A DNA stretch of 34,676 nucleotides, taken from Thermoanaerobaculales bacterium (lineage in GTDB: Bacteria > Acidobacteriota > Thermoanaerobaculia > Thermoanaerobaculales > Sulfomarinibacteraceae). The translations under genes and the position numbers were made by a program. The DNA lies in assembly GCA_029287235.1 (NCBI GenBank), contig JARFRM010000269.1, positions 1 to 34,676 of the forward strand, in the 5' to 3' direction. The notes below the pieces were generated by a model, which saw only the letters and a program-made list of their open reading frames with translations, made no database searches and was not told the DNA's origin. This document shows positions 22,300-33,355 of this stretch, one piece after another (positions within the stretch are counted from its first letter, which is position 1; the number at the start of each line of letters is the position of its first letter).

Positions 22300-24009
22300 T
22301 CAGGACTGCTCGGAACGCGCGACGGTGAGAACGAAGGTCGCACCGGTGGATTGATCCTCGGCGAGCGCGAGATCGCCCCCCTGGGCCCTGGCCAATGATC
22401 TCGCGAGTGCGAGGCCGAGGCCGAGGCCGGCGGGCGCATTGTCGTCTCCGGGCCTTTGGAAGGGTTTGAAGAGCGCACGCCGGGTGATGCCCTGGATTCC
22501 GGGACCGTTGTCGCCGACGGTGATCTGAACCCCGTCGGCCGATTCCCGCACCGTCACCTCTGCCCGGCGATGGGCTTGCTCCCTGGTGTACTTCTCGGCG
22601 TTGTCGAGGAGATTGTCGAGGATTTGACAGAGGGCGTCGTGGTCGAAGTTGGCGGTGGGGAGATCATCGTCCATGCGGAGGTCGACCGCGAGGCCGGCGC
22701 CTTCGAGGCTCGGTCGGAGGCGGTCGAGACAGCGCTCGACGGCTTCGCCGATCTCGCCGGGTTGCGGGTTGGCGATCTGTGCCCCGCGCTCGAGCCGCGC
22801 CAGATCGAGCATGTTGGAGACAACCCTGCCGAGGCGACCCGACTCGGAGGCCACCCTTGCGGCGTAGACCCCGGCCTGTTCCGGTCGGCCGAGGCCTTCG
22901 CTGAGCATTTCGCTGTGGAGGCGGAGACTCGCCAGCGGCGTCTTGAGCTCGTGCGCCGCAGCGGCGGCAAAACGACCGCGCTGCCGGGCCAGACGCTCGG
23001 TCTGGAGGAAAACCACCATCACCGCCAGCGCCGATAGCAGGACAGCAGCGGCGCCGAGCGCGAAGATCCTCCGAAAATCGGTGATGGCCCTGCGGCCTTC
23101 GGCTCTGGCCTCCAGGATGAGGGGTTCGGGTTCGGTGCCGAGCCACCAGCCGGTGTCCGAGACCGGTGAAGAGAGCTGACCGGACGGCAGCATGGCGGCC
23201 GGGGCGAACTCCACCTGGACGGTGGCGTCCGAGCCGATCCACTGTTCGACGCCCGACGGTGCGACGGCGAATCCCTGGAGCCTGATGCCGAGGGGCGTCT
23301 CCACCTCGCGCAGCGCGGCAAGGGTCGGACCGCTGCCGAAGACCATGGTGTGCCACTCGAGGGGACCGACGCGGATGACCACTTCTCCCGAACCGCCTTG
23401 CGTCTGTTTTGACGGCCTTTCACCCTGCCCGGTGATGGCGGCGTAGACCTTGTCCGCGTCTCGAATCTGCTCCCACTCCGACCGACGAAGGGGCACCAGG
23501 GTACCCTCGAAGTATCTTCCATTGGCTCCGGAGGGGTTTTCGAGGCCCATTGCCATTGCGTTCTGGAGATCCGCGAGGAGGGAGCAGAATCGCGAAAAGT
23601 TCTCGGTTGACGAGAGTTCCGGAAAGCGTTCATTCACCATGGGGAGGCTGACGAGACCGTCCTCATCGAGCTGGAAATGGGCCCACACCAGCGGGTCGGA
23701 AACCCCTCGCGCCAGCGGCGAAGGGGCCACGGCCAGACCCTCGGCAGCACCATACGGGTCGTGGGTGATGCTCTGGTAGTGGAAGAAGGGCCGCTCGTTC
23801 TCGCTCGTCCGCAGCCTTTCGAGCCGGGTCGCCAGCCGATCGGAGTCGTGGTGGAGCTCGTTCTGGAGGCCTGCGATCGCGGTCTGCTCCAACAGCCGGG
23901 CCCGGCGGGTGGCGCTTCCGGAGCCCGTGACGTACCAGGCGGTTGTGGGGAGGACGACCGCCACCGCGAGGGCTATGGCGGCGATGGTGGTGCGCCTCTT
24001 CGACGTCAC
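22300..24009 (-). CDS. Membrane sensor histidine kinase
   Basis: A 569-residue protein starting at a GTG that overlaps the response regulator stop as GTGA. TM1 (about 7-26), an extracytoplasmic sensor region of about 285 residues and TM2 (about 314-335) are followed by HisKA AAAAAHELKTPLASL (H353), an N box DNLLDNAEKYT, G1 VGDNGPGI and G2 GLGLGLALARSLARAQGG. No HAMP domain is evident between TM2 and HisKA. The sensor region is not one I recognise, so the signal is unknown. It phosphorylates the OmpR-type regulator encoded immediately upstream. The next gene downstream, the DUF3179 selenoprotein, is convergent. Confidence 0.9.
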   Translation of the reverse strand: MTSKRRTTIAAIALAVAVVLPTTAWYVTGSGSATRRARLLEQTAIAGLQNELHHDSDRLATRLERLRTSENERPFFHYQSITHDPYGAAEGLAVAPSPLARGVSDPLVWAHFQLDEDGLVSLPMVNERFPELSSTENFSRFCSLLADLQNAMAMGLENPSGANGRYFEGTLVPLRRSEWEQIRDADKVYAAITGQGERPSKQTQGGSGEVVIRVGPLEWHTMVFGSGPTLAALREVETPLGIRLQGFAVAPSGVEQWIGSDATVQVEFAPAAMLPSGQLSSPVSDTGWWLGTEPEPLILEARAEGRRAITDFRRIFALGAAAVLLSALAVMVVFLQTERLARQRGRFAAAAAHELKTPLASLRLHSEMLSEGLGRPEQAGVYAARVASESGRLGRVVSNMLDLARLERGAQIANPQPGEIGEAVERCLDRLRPSLEGAGLAVDLRMDDDLPTANFDHDALCQILDNLLDNAEKYTREQAHRRAEVTVRESADGVQITVGDNGPGIQGITRRALFKPFQRPGDDNAPAGLGLGLALARSLARAQGGDLALAEDQSTGATFVLTVARSEQS

Positions 24010-24692
24010 GACCCGCCGTCGCCCCAGGCGTAGCCCGCGCCGGTGACGGTGACCACGATCTTCGGATCGGTGGGATCGCGTTCGATCTTCTGGCGGAGCT
24101 TGGCGATGGTCATGTCCACGGTGCGGGTCTGGAGATCTCCGCTCGTTCCCCATACCCTCTCCAGGAGCTCGGATCGTGACACCGCGCGGGTCTGATGGCG
24201 GTGGAGCCAACGCAGAATCCCGACTTCACGAGCCGTGAGATGGGATGTCTCCTCGCCGCGGGAGGCCCGATGGCGACCCAGATCCATGGTGCAGTCATCG
24301 AGCTCGAGGAGTTCGGGCTCTGCGGGGCGTGAGGAGGCACGGCGGGCAAAGGCGTCGATGCGCGCGAGCAGCTCGCGGACCCCGAAGGGTTTGGTGACGT
24401 AGTCATCGGCGCCGGCGGCGAATCCGGCGAGCTTCTCGTCTTCGGATCCGCGAGCCGTGAGCATCAAGATGGGCAGAGCCGGCCGAGCCTGGCGGAGGCG
24501 CCTGCAGACTTCGATTCCGTCCATCTGCGGCAGCATGAGGTCTAGGAGCACAAGGTCGAAGGTCTCGGCGATACCGGTGTCCAGGGCGGTGCGGCCGTCC
24601 GCCACCGCGGTGACATCGTGATCGGCGGCGGACAGAAGATCCACCAGCCCCTCGCGTAAACGTCGTTCGTCTTCAACAATCAGGATCTTCAT
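24006..24692 (-). CDS. OmpR-family response regulator
   Basis: A 228-residue protein. The receiver domain has the acidic pair E7/D8 (ILIVEDE), phospho-acceptor D51 (LVLLDLMLPQMDG), T79 (ILMLTA) and K101 (DYVTKPFG). The C-terminal winged helix ends TRTVDMTIAKLRQKIERDP and VTVTGAGYAWG, typical of OmpR/PhoB. The ATG at 24692 opens directly into KILIVEDE; an ATG at 24704 would add four residues. Four-base overlap with the histidine kinase gene shows coupled translation. Target genes cannot be told from the sequence. Confidence 0.92.
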   Translation of the reverse strand: MKILIVEDERRLREGLVDLLSAADHDVTAVADGRTALDTGIAETFDLVLLDLMLPQMDGIEVCRRLRQARPALPILMLTARGSEDEKLAGFAAGADDYVTKPFGVRELLARIDAFARRASSRPAEPELLELDDCTMDLGRHRASRGEETSHLTAREVGILRWLHRHQTRAVSRSELLERVWGTSGDLQTRTVDMTIAKLRQKIERDPTDPKIVVTVTGAGYAWGDGGS

Positions 24693-24756
24693 TGCCGTTC
24701 CCATCCTCAGGATAGCCGACCTATGGCGGAGAATGTCACGATGTGGTAAATCGCGG

Positions 24757-24780
24757 AGGTCTTGAGGTCTTGAGGTCTTG
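24757..24780. repeat. Triplicate 8-bp tandem repeat (AGGTCTTG)x3
   Basis: Three perfect copies lie in the divergent gap between the response regulator gene and the lipoprotein gene at 24898. They could be binding sites on one face of DNA only if bound cooperatively, since 8 bp is not a helical turn; replication slippage is an equally good explanation. Confidence 0.7.
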
Positions 24781-24897
24781 GTGAGACGGCAATCGCCTGT
24801 GGAGGCGGGCGAACCCGGAGCTGACGTGGCGTGCCCGGACCGGCATCGTCCGAGAGTTGCCACGATCTTCGCGTATGGCATTTGAAGAGGGCGGGTT

Positions 24898-26007
24898 ATG
24901 GTTGGGTCGATGAGTCGGATCTGGATCAGGGTGGCGGCGGTGCTGGCGGCGGTTGCTGCGGCACTGGGTTGTGCCAGCTCGGCCGTCGAATACGTCGGCG
25001 TCACCTACTATTTCTACGGACCCGAAGCCGTCCTCGAAGTTCTCGATGATTATGAAGTTCTCCCCGAAGATCGCGCCCTGGCCGAGGTCGAGCGGGCGAT
25101 GGCCCTGCTCGAGCTGGGCCGCTACACCGAGAGTTCCGCCGCCCTCTCCCGGGCCGAGTTCATGCTCGATCGGTTGGACGAGGATGTTCTGAGCGGTTTT
25201 GACCATGAAGCGCCGCCCTGGCGACCCGAGTCTCACGAACGAGTCATGATCTCGACATTGCGGATCGCCGACTCACTGGCAATGCATGATATGCGAGCAG
25301 CGGCTGCAGCCGCCGACCGCGCCGTTTCCGATATCGCCGATGCGGCGTGTGATTCGTGCCGCTTCACCTTTACGCGAGTGTTGGCGGCCCTCGCGTACGA
25401 AGGCGCAGGTCGGCACGCCGACGGTCGTGATCTCTTGGCTCAAACCGCCGTCGCCGGCCGTGGTTTGGAGCTGACAAAGGGACTGCAGCGGCGCCTTGCG
25501 AGAGGCGTGGCGGGTGACGAGCCGGCGGGGTGGGCGCCGCCGCCGGTTGAGGGCGGTCGGACCCTGGAGGTCGTACTGCTCCTCGGCCGAGGACCGTACA
25601 AGGAGGCCGACAAGCTCGCGGTGACCGAGTCCGAGTCCATTCGCTGGTGTCGCTACCTGCCGCGTGACCCGCAGGCGGTGACCTGGGCGGCGCTCGAGGT
25701 CGAGGATCCCGTGATCTCCGTTGAGCTCACCGCGGTCGAAGATCTTGCCGTGGCGAGCCTGGCTGATCGCGCGGGGCGCGTCATCGCCGAGCGAGGAGTG
25801 GGCGTCGATCCCAAATCGTACGACTTGCGCCACTGGGAGAGTCTGCCGGCGAGTCTTCAGATCCTCAACTTCGAGCTGCCGCCCTTCCTCGACACGGTTG
25901 ACCTGGTCTACTACTCCCCCGAGGGGTACGAGGTCGACCGCGAGACCATCCAATGGCCCGAAGACTGGACCGGCAACCGGCTCTTTGTCATCCGACGGAT
26001 GCCGTGA
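24898..26007 (+). CDS. COG3014-like lipoprotein of unknown function
   Basis: A 369-residue protein with a signal peptide and the lipobox AALGC (C25). The helical first half (EVERAMALLELGRYTESSAALSRAE and similar) looks like TPR-type helical hairpins. The second half is beta-rich, starting VVLLLGRGPYKEADKL, which recalls the V-x-E-x-G-x-GPxK-E segment of COG3014 proteins. It ends with an EDWTGNRLFVIRR strand. AGAGG seven bases before the ATG at 24898 supports this start. No enzyme motif is visible. It is probably an envelope protein, and whether the adjacent two-component system controls it is unknown. Confidence 0.75.
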   Translation: MVGSMSRIWIRVAAVLAAVAAALGCASSAVEYVGVTYYFYGPEAVLEVLDDYEVLPEDRALAEVERAMALLELGRYTESSAALSRAEFMLDRLDEDVLSGFDHEAPPWRPESHERVMISTLRIADSLAMHDMRAAAAAADRAVSDIADAACDSCRFTFTRVLAALAYEGAGRHADGRDLLAQTAVAGRGLELTKGLQRRLARGVAGDEPAGWAPPPVEGGRTLEVVLLLGRGPYKEADKLAVTESESIRWCRYLPRDPQAVTWAALEVEDPVISVELTAVEDLAVASLADRAGRVIAERGVGVDPKSYDLRHWESLPASLQILNFELPPFLDTVDLVYYSPEGYEVDRETIQWPEDWTGNRLFVIRRMP

Positions 26008-26101
26008 TCATCCCGGAGTGATTTGCTCGGGGAATGGTCAAGGATGCGATGGATGCGATGTCTTCGCGCCCTCGGCGCCCTCGCGGTTCGAGTCCGTCGC
26101 G

Positions 26102-28295
<2,194 letters not shown>

Positions 28296-28303
<8 letters not shown>

Positions 28304-30392
28304 GGAGCACCCCCTCCTCCTGGAGGAGGTCGACGAGCATCCGGTACTGGTCGCAGCTCATGTGGATGAAACCCGTGACACCCGCCTCGCGCCAGGCGGC
28401 CTCGTGCTCACGAGGCCTGCCGGCGACCAGCACTGTTCTTGCGCCGTGTCGTTCAAGTGCCTGCGCCAGTTCGGGGACCAGATCGGGATAGCGGGCGTCC
28501 GACGAACAGATCACCGCCATCGCAGTGTTCGCCGCGGCAAATGCATCGGCGGCTTCGTCCGGGGTTGAAAACCCCTCGTTGCCGAGCGCCTCGATGCCTC
28601 CGGCCTCGAAGAAGTTGGTCGCGAAGGCGGCGCGGGGTTTGTACTCGGGGACGAGGCCCATGTTGGCGAGGAAGATACGTGGTCGGACGCCCCGGTCCGC
28701 CAGCCACACATCCGAGGCGTCCCGGAGGCGTTCGAAGATCTCGGCGTCACGGCGTGCCGGCAACGATGGCATGATCGTCGGTTGCCGGGTTGCCCGCAGT
28801 GCTGCGGTCAGCTGGTCCACGGTGGCGCCCGTGGAGGCCGCGTCGATGGCGATTTCGATCACCGTGCCGTCGCCGGTGAGGTCGTTGGCCGCTTTGAAGA
28901 GGCGTCCCAGAACCTCGGTCGTGTCCTTGACGGAGGGCTCCGGCAGCTCCGGTTTTGTCGCGGCTTCTCGTCGGAGCCGCGTTTCAGCGAGATTCGGATA
29001 CGAGCTCACCCCGGTGACGGGATCGCGGTGGGTGGCCACCGCCTTTTCTCGATCCGCCAGCGATCGGTCGAGCTCGCGGGCGACGGTGCCGTCGAGAAGC
29101 GCCGCAGCCATGCCGCCTGCGGCCTCGATGGCCTGGAAGTGCCCCCAGGCCGCCACGGCGAGCTCATCGGTGAGCTTTTCCAGGTACCACGATCCGCCGC
29201 CCGGGTCGATCACCCGGCCGAGGTGGCTCTCCTCGCGGAGAATGGTCTGGGTGTTGGTCGCCATCCGACGCGCGAGCTCATCCGATTCACCGATGGCGGT
29301 GTCGAAGGGCAACACCGTCAGGAGGTCGGCGCCGCCCACTGCGGCGGCGAATGACCCGACCGTGGTTCGGAGCATGTTGACCCAGGGATCTCTGGTGGTC
29401 AGTCCCCGGGGCGAGGCGACGGCGTGGATCGGGGCGGCCCGGTCTTCATCGGGGACGCCGCAGGCGTCGGCCGCACGGGCCCAGATTCGGCGCATGGCGC
29501 GCAGCTTGGCCGCTTCCACAAAAAGATCTCTGCCGATGGCGTGGCGGAAACCGATCTGGCGGCACGCGGCGCCCGGGTCGAAGTCGTGGTCGGCGAGAAC
29601 CCGCAGGTACTCGATGGCGGTGGCCAGGGCGTAGGCCAACTCCTGGACCGCATCGGCGCCCGCCATATGGTAGGGGAGGGTGCTGACGGTGATGGTGCGG
29701 AGGTTTGGGGTGTGCCAGTTGCTCCACCGGGTTTGTTCAACCAGGAGCTCCAGACTGCCTGCGAGCCCGAGCGCGAGCTTTCCGTCGTCGGCGAGGGCGC
29801 CGAGAGGATCGCAGTCGATGCTGCCCGAAAGCGCTCTCGGATCGACCCCGTGGCGGCGTGCGGCGGCGATCAAGATCGCGGCCACCGAGGAGGAACTCCC
29901 GCCCGCGCTGAGGTGGATGGGGGTGTTCGACAGATCCAGCCGCTCGAAGAACGGGTCGAGATCCCTCTCATCTGTGAGATGGACGCCCGTGCTTTCGGTG
30001 GCGTCGGGATCTCCGGTTCGGGTGGCCCGATCGAGGACGAGCCAAAGCGAATGGGACCCTCGCGCAAGCTCTTCCGCCGCCCACCGGCCGGAGACATCGG
30101 CGCTGGGATGAGCCACCTGCTGAACGATCCGGCAACCGTCGAGCCCCGGGCCGATCGCGGTGCGACCGCGAACGAAGGGCGGCTGGCCGGGATAGCCGGG
30201 ATCGGAGGGCGCATCATCGGCGGTGGCGAGGGGACCGATCTCGAGACCATCGTGGGTGCGGATCGTCAGGCGCTCGAGCGGTTTTCCCTTGAGACTGGTC
30301 TCGGCGATCCGGCGCCAGTCCTCGATGGTAGGTTGAGGAAAAAGCTCCGCCAGGGGCGGAAGCTCGGTGAAGGCGGGGTCCGATAATGCCAT
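28296..30392 (-). CDS. mutA: Methylmalonyl-CoA mutase, small subunit
   Basis: A 698-residue paralogue of the large subunit and its structural partner. [20 protein letters not shown] near the N-terminus, [20 protein letters not shown] and [20 protein letters not shown] are typical of the small subunit. The B12-type C-terminal domain is present but lacks the DxHxxG motif, as expected for the non-catalytic subunit. GGAGG four bases before the ATG at 30392 fixes the start; an upstream in-frame start is not needed. It is the first gene of the mutA-mutB operon. Confidence 0.94.
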
Positions 30393-30492
30393 GGTTCCTC
30401 CGGTCGGGGGGTCCACCCGGGGATATGCTACCGCAATCCCCCTCGAGCAGGACCGCCCGTGGGAGATCCCCGGTCAGGGATCGGACTCCTCA

Positions 30493-31242
30493 TCAGTCGT
30501 TCTCGAAGAGGGGGGAAGACACGAGATGCATCCGGGCCAGGCGATAGCTCAGGGCCGTGGCGAGGCAGCCGAATCCGTACTTCACCGAACGGAAGAAGTT
30601 GATCGACGAAGCATCCGGGGCGTACCGGGTCGGGCAGCTGATCTCGGCGATGAAGTACCGCTTCCAGAGGATCTGAGCCAGCATCTGGTTGTCGAAGACA
30701 AAATCGTCCGATCCCCGGCTGACCGGCAGATCCTCGAGTAGTTCCCGTGAAAATGCACGGTACCCGGTGTGAAATTCCGACAGCTTGGCGTTCATCGTGA
30801 TGTTCTCGAAGAGGGTGAGAAACCGATTTGAGACGTAGCGCCACAGGGGCATTCCTCCGAGCAGGGCGCCGCCTCCTAGGATGCGCGATCCGAGAACGCA
30901 ATGATATACCCCGTTTCCGATCAGCGCGACCATGGCGGGAATCAGCTTCGGGGTGTACTGATAATCCGGGTGGACCATGATGACGATGTCGGCGCCCTGC
31001 TCGAGCGCCAGCCGATAGCAGGTCTTCTGGTTCGCTCCGTAGCCCAGGTTCTTCTCGTGGGTGACGACGAGGGTGTCGTCGAGGTTGCGAGCGATGTCGA
31101 CGGTCTGGTCTTCGCTCGCGTCGTCGACCACGATCACCAGATCGACAACCCCCTGATCGAGCACCTCGCGGTGGCAGGACTCGAGGGTCCCAGCCGCGTT
31201 GAATGCGGGCATCACAACGACGACGCGTTGATCTTTGAACAT
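30493..31242 (-). CDS. Family 2 glycosyltransferase (dolichol-phosphate-mannose-synthase-like)
   Basis: A 249-residue protein of GT-A fold. VVVVMPAFNAAGTLE opens the nucleotide-sugar site, VIVVDDASEDQTVDIA holds the DD motif, NLGYGANQKTCYRLALEQGADIVIMVHPDYQYTP carries the metal-binding acidic motif in the form HPDYQ, and EFHTGYRAFSREL follows. No C-terminal membrane segments are evident. ATG codons at 31245 and 31242 compete; GGGAG is better spaced for 31242. It lies 13 bases after the TMTC-like gene, the same operon. It may make a polyprenyl-phosphate sugar that the GT-C neighbour uses. Confidence 0.88.
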   Translation of the reverse strand: MFKDQRVVVVMPAFNAAGTLESCHREVLDQGVVDLVIVVDDASEDQTVDIARNLDDTLVVTHEKNLGYGANQKTCYRLALEQGADIVIMVHPDYQYTPKLIPAMVALIGNGVYHCVLGSRILGGGALLGGMPLWRYVSNRFLTLFENITMNAKLSEFHTGYRAFSRELLEDLPVSRGSDDFVFDNQMLAQILWKRYFIAEISCPTRYAPDASSINFFRSVKYGFGCLATALSYRLARMHLVSSPLFEND

Positions 31243-31255
31243 CATCTCTCCCGGT

Positions 31256-33292
31256 TCAGGGACTCTCCCCATCGCTCACGGGGCCCGCGCTTTCCGGCGA
31301 CTCCAAGAGCTTCTTGATCTGCTGATTTCGTGGGTTCTCGGGCTCGAGCTTCACGGCTCGTCCAAGGGTCTGTACCGCTTCGTCACGCCTGCCCGAGTCC
31401 ATCAGCGCGAAGGTCAGCCCTCTCCATGACGGGGCGTGGCCGGGATCGATGGTGGTCGCACGACGAAAGCTCTCGATGGCGAGATCGAAGTTACGGAGCC
31501 CCATCTGTGCCAGCCCACAGTTGAAGTGAATGTTGAGATCGATGGATAGGGCTGTTTCGGGCGTACACAGCACTTCGGCGGCGGCGTCCGGCCCCTGCGT
31601 TCGCAGGAGTTCGACCCCTAGGTTGTTGCGTGCCGGAATGTGGTCGGGTTCATCGGCCAACACATCACGGTAGGTCTGGAGTGCCTGGTCGATGTCGCCG
31701 AGATCTCGGTAGGCATTGCCCAGGTTGAACAGGACGAGGGACAGGTCCGGTCGCAGTTGACGGGCCAGCTTGTAAGCCTCGAGAGCCTCTTCGGGTCTCC
31801 CCATCGCCATTTGTGACTTGCCCAGCAGGACGGCCGCGGCGTGGTGGTTCGGGTTGATTTCCAAAGACCTCTTCGCATGGCGGGCGGCCTCATTCAGTCG
31901 GCCGCTGTCGATCAGGATCTCCGAGTAGTTCGTGTGGGCCACCCAGTTGTTCTCCGTCGCCTCGAGGGCCTGACGGTACAGGGTTTCGCTGTTCGCCCAG
32001 GTCGCGGTCTGCCGCCAGGCCAGGGCGGCGAACAGGATCAGAACAAGCACGAGCGTCATGGTGACCGCGAAACGCAGCTGCGGCCGGTTGGTCACGAGGT
32101 CGGCGATCCCCCACGCCAACATCAGCCACAGACCGATCTGCGGGAGGTAGGAGTATCTGTCGGCCATGGCCTGGGAACCCACCTGGACGAGCCCGATCAC
32201 CGGCAGCAGGGTGCCCAGAAACCAAAACCAGCCGACCGCCAGATAAGGACGGGGACGAATCTGCCGCAGAACGGCTGCTGTGACGGCGATCAGGATCGCC
32301 CCGGCCGCCGCTGCCGACCACCAGGGGGTTCCGCTGACCGGGTGCGGATAGAAGACCGCGAGATTGGTGGGAAACAGAGATTTGACGATATACGCGACCC
32401 ATGCGACCAGTGCGTTGCCGAGGCGAGCCGTGAACGGCAGCTCCGGCAGGCCACCGAGTGCGCCGCGCTGGGCGATGATCGTGACCACACTCGAGGCCAG
32501 GGCCATCGCCACCAACGGCAGCTTCTCGAGGGCCAGGACGAGACCACGCCTGCGCACGACTTCGGTGACACCGTGATCAGATGAAGGCTCACCGAGCTGG
32601 AACCGGCGCAGGGGCCAGAGATCGAGGAGGAGCAGCACGAAGGGCACGGTCACCAGCATCGGCTTGGCCATCAGGCCGAAGGCGAAGACGACCGCCACCA
32701 CCAGGTAGCGTCCGACCCCCGGCCGTTTGACATACCAGGTCCAGGCCAGAAGAACGGCCATGCAGAGCATGACTGACAGCACGTCCTTCCGCTCGGCGAC
32801 CCAGGCGACGGACTCGGCCCGCAACGGGTGAATCGCAAAGAGCGCCGCCACCAGCGCGCTCGGCCAAAGCGATCCGGTCATGCGGTACAACGCGATGAAG
32901 AGTAGGACGACGGCGATCGCGTGCAACGCCACGTTGGTGAGGTGGTGCATTCCCGCATCGAGCCCGAAGATCTGGCAGTCCACCATGTGGGAGATCCAGG
33001 TCAGAGGATGCCAGTTGTTGGCGTGGAAGGAGGTGAAGGCCCAGCGCAGCCCTTCATCGCTCAGACCCTGCATGACCATCGGGTTTTCGGTGACGTAGGT
33101 CGGATCGTCATAGGTGACGAAGTTGAAATCGGCCGATTGGGCGAAGACGATCACCACGGCGAGCACCAGCCCGGCAGCCGTGATGGCGATCGTCCGCGGT
33201 GTCGGCGAGATACGGTCGCGCGGCTGAACCTGCCTCGATGCCGTTTGGTTGGGTGGGTTGCGCTTCCTTCGGTCCCGTCGGTTCTTGCCCAT
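31256..33292 (-). CDS. TMTC-like GT-C membrane protein with TPR tail
   Basis: A 678-residue protein. A basic N-terminus leads to about ten membrane segments (residues about 33-430), with the first loop reading FNFVTYDDPTYVTENP and NWHPLTWISHM. The acidic pair in that loop and IHPLRAESVAWVAERKDVLS are typical of TMTC/GT-C proteins that use lipid-linked sugars. From about residue 440 follow five or six TPR units (ETLYRQALEATENNWVAH, AARHAKRSLEINPNH, EALEAYKLARQLRPD, QALQTYRDVLADEPDH and others). It probably glycosylates a protein or other envelope target. The ATG at 33292 has no ribosome binding site but lies six bases after a TAGAAT box, suggesting a leaderless mRNA. The glycosyltransferase gene follows. 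Confidence 0.85.
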   Translation of the reverse strand: MGKNRRDRRKRNPPNQTASRQVQPRDRISPTPRTIAITAAGLVLAVVIVFAQSADFNFVTYDDPTYVTENPMVMQGLSDEGLRWAFTSFHANNWHPLTWISHMVDCQIFGLDAGMHHLTNVALHAIAVVLLFIALYRMTGSLWPSALVAALFAIHPLRAESVAWVAERKDVLSVMLCMAVLLAWTWYVKRPGVGRYLVVAVVFAFGLMAKPMLVTVPFVLLLLDLWPLRRFQLGEPSSDHGVTEVVRRRGLVLALEKLPLVAMALASSVVTIIAQRGALGGLPELPFTARLGNALVAWVAYIVKSLFPTNLAVFYPHPVSGTPWWSAAAAGAILIAVTAAVLRQIRPRPYLAVGWFWFLGTLLPVIGLVQVGSQAMADRYSYLPQIGLWLMLAWGIADLVTNRPQLRFAVTMTLVLVLILFAALAWRQTATWANSETLYRQALEATENNWVAHTNYSEILIDSGRLNEAARHAKRSLEINPNHHAAAVLLGKSQMAMGRPEEALEAYKLARQLRPDLSLVLFNLGNAYRDLGDIDQALQTYRDVLADEPDHIPARNNLGVELLRTQGPDAAAEVLCTPETALSIDLNIHFNCGLAQMGLRNFDLAIESFRRATTIDPGHAPSWRGLTFALMDSGRRDEAVQTLGRAVKLEPENPRNQQIKKLLESPESAGPVSDGESP

Positions 33293-33298
33293 GGCAGG

Positions 33299-33304
33299 AT
33301 TCTA
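33299..33304 (-). promoter_or_regulatory. -10 box of a probable leaderless promoter for the TMTC-like gene
   Basis: TAGAAT on the minus strand ends six bases before the ATG at 33292. Upstream -35 candidates (TTGAGA at 14 bases, CGGTTG at 17 bases) are imperfect. Confidence 0.45.
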
Positions 33305-33355
33305 ACCGGTTCCTCGGGTCTCAACCGATCGGACCAGCCGGATTCGCCTGCGCTG

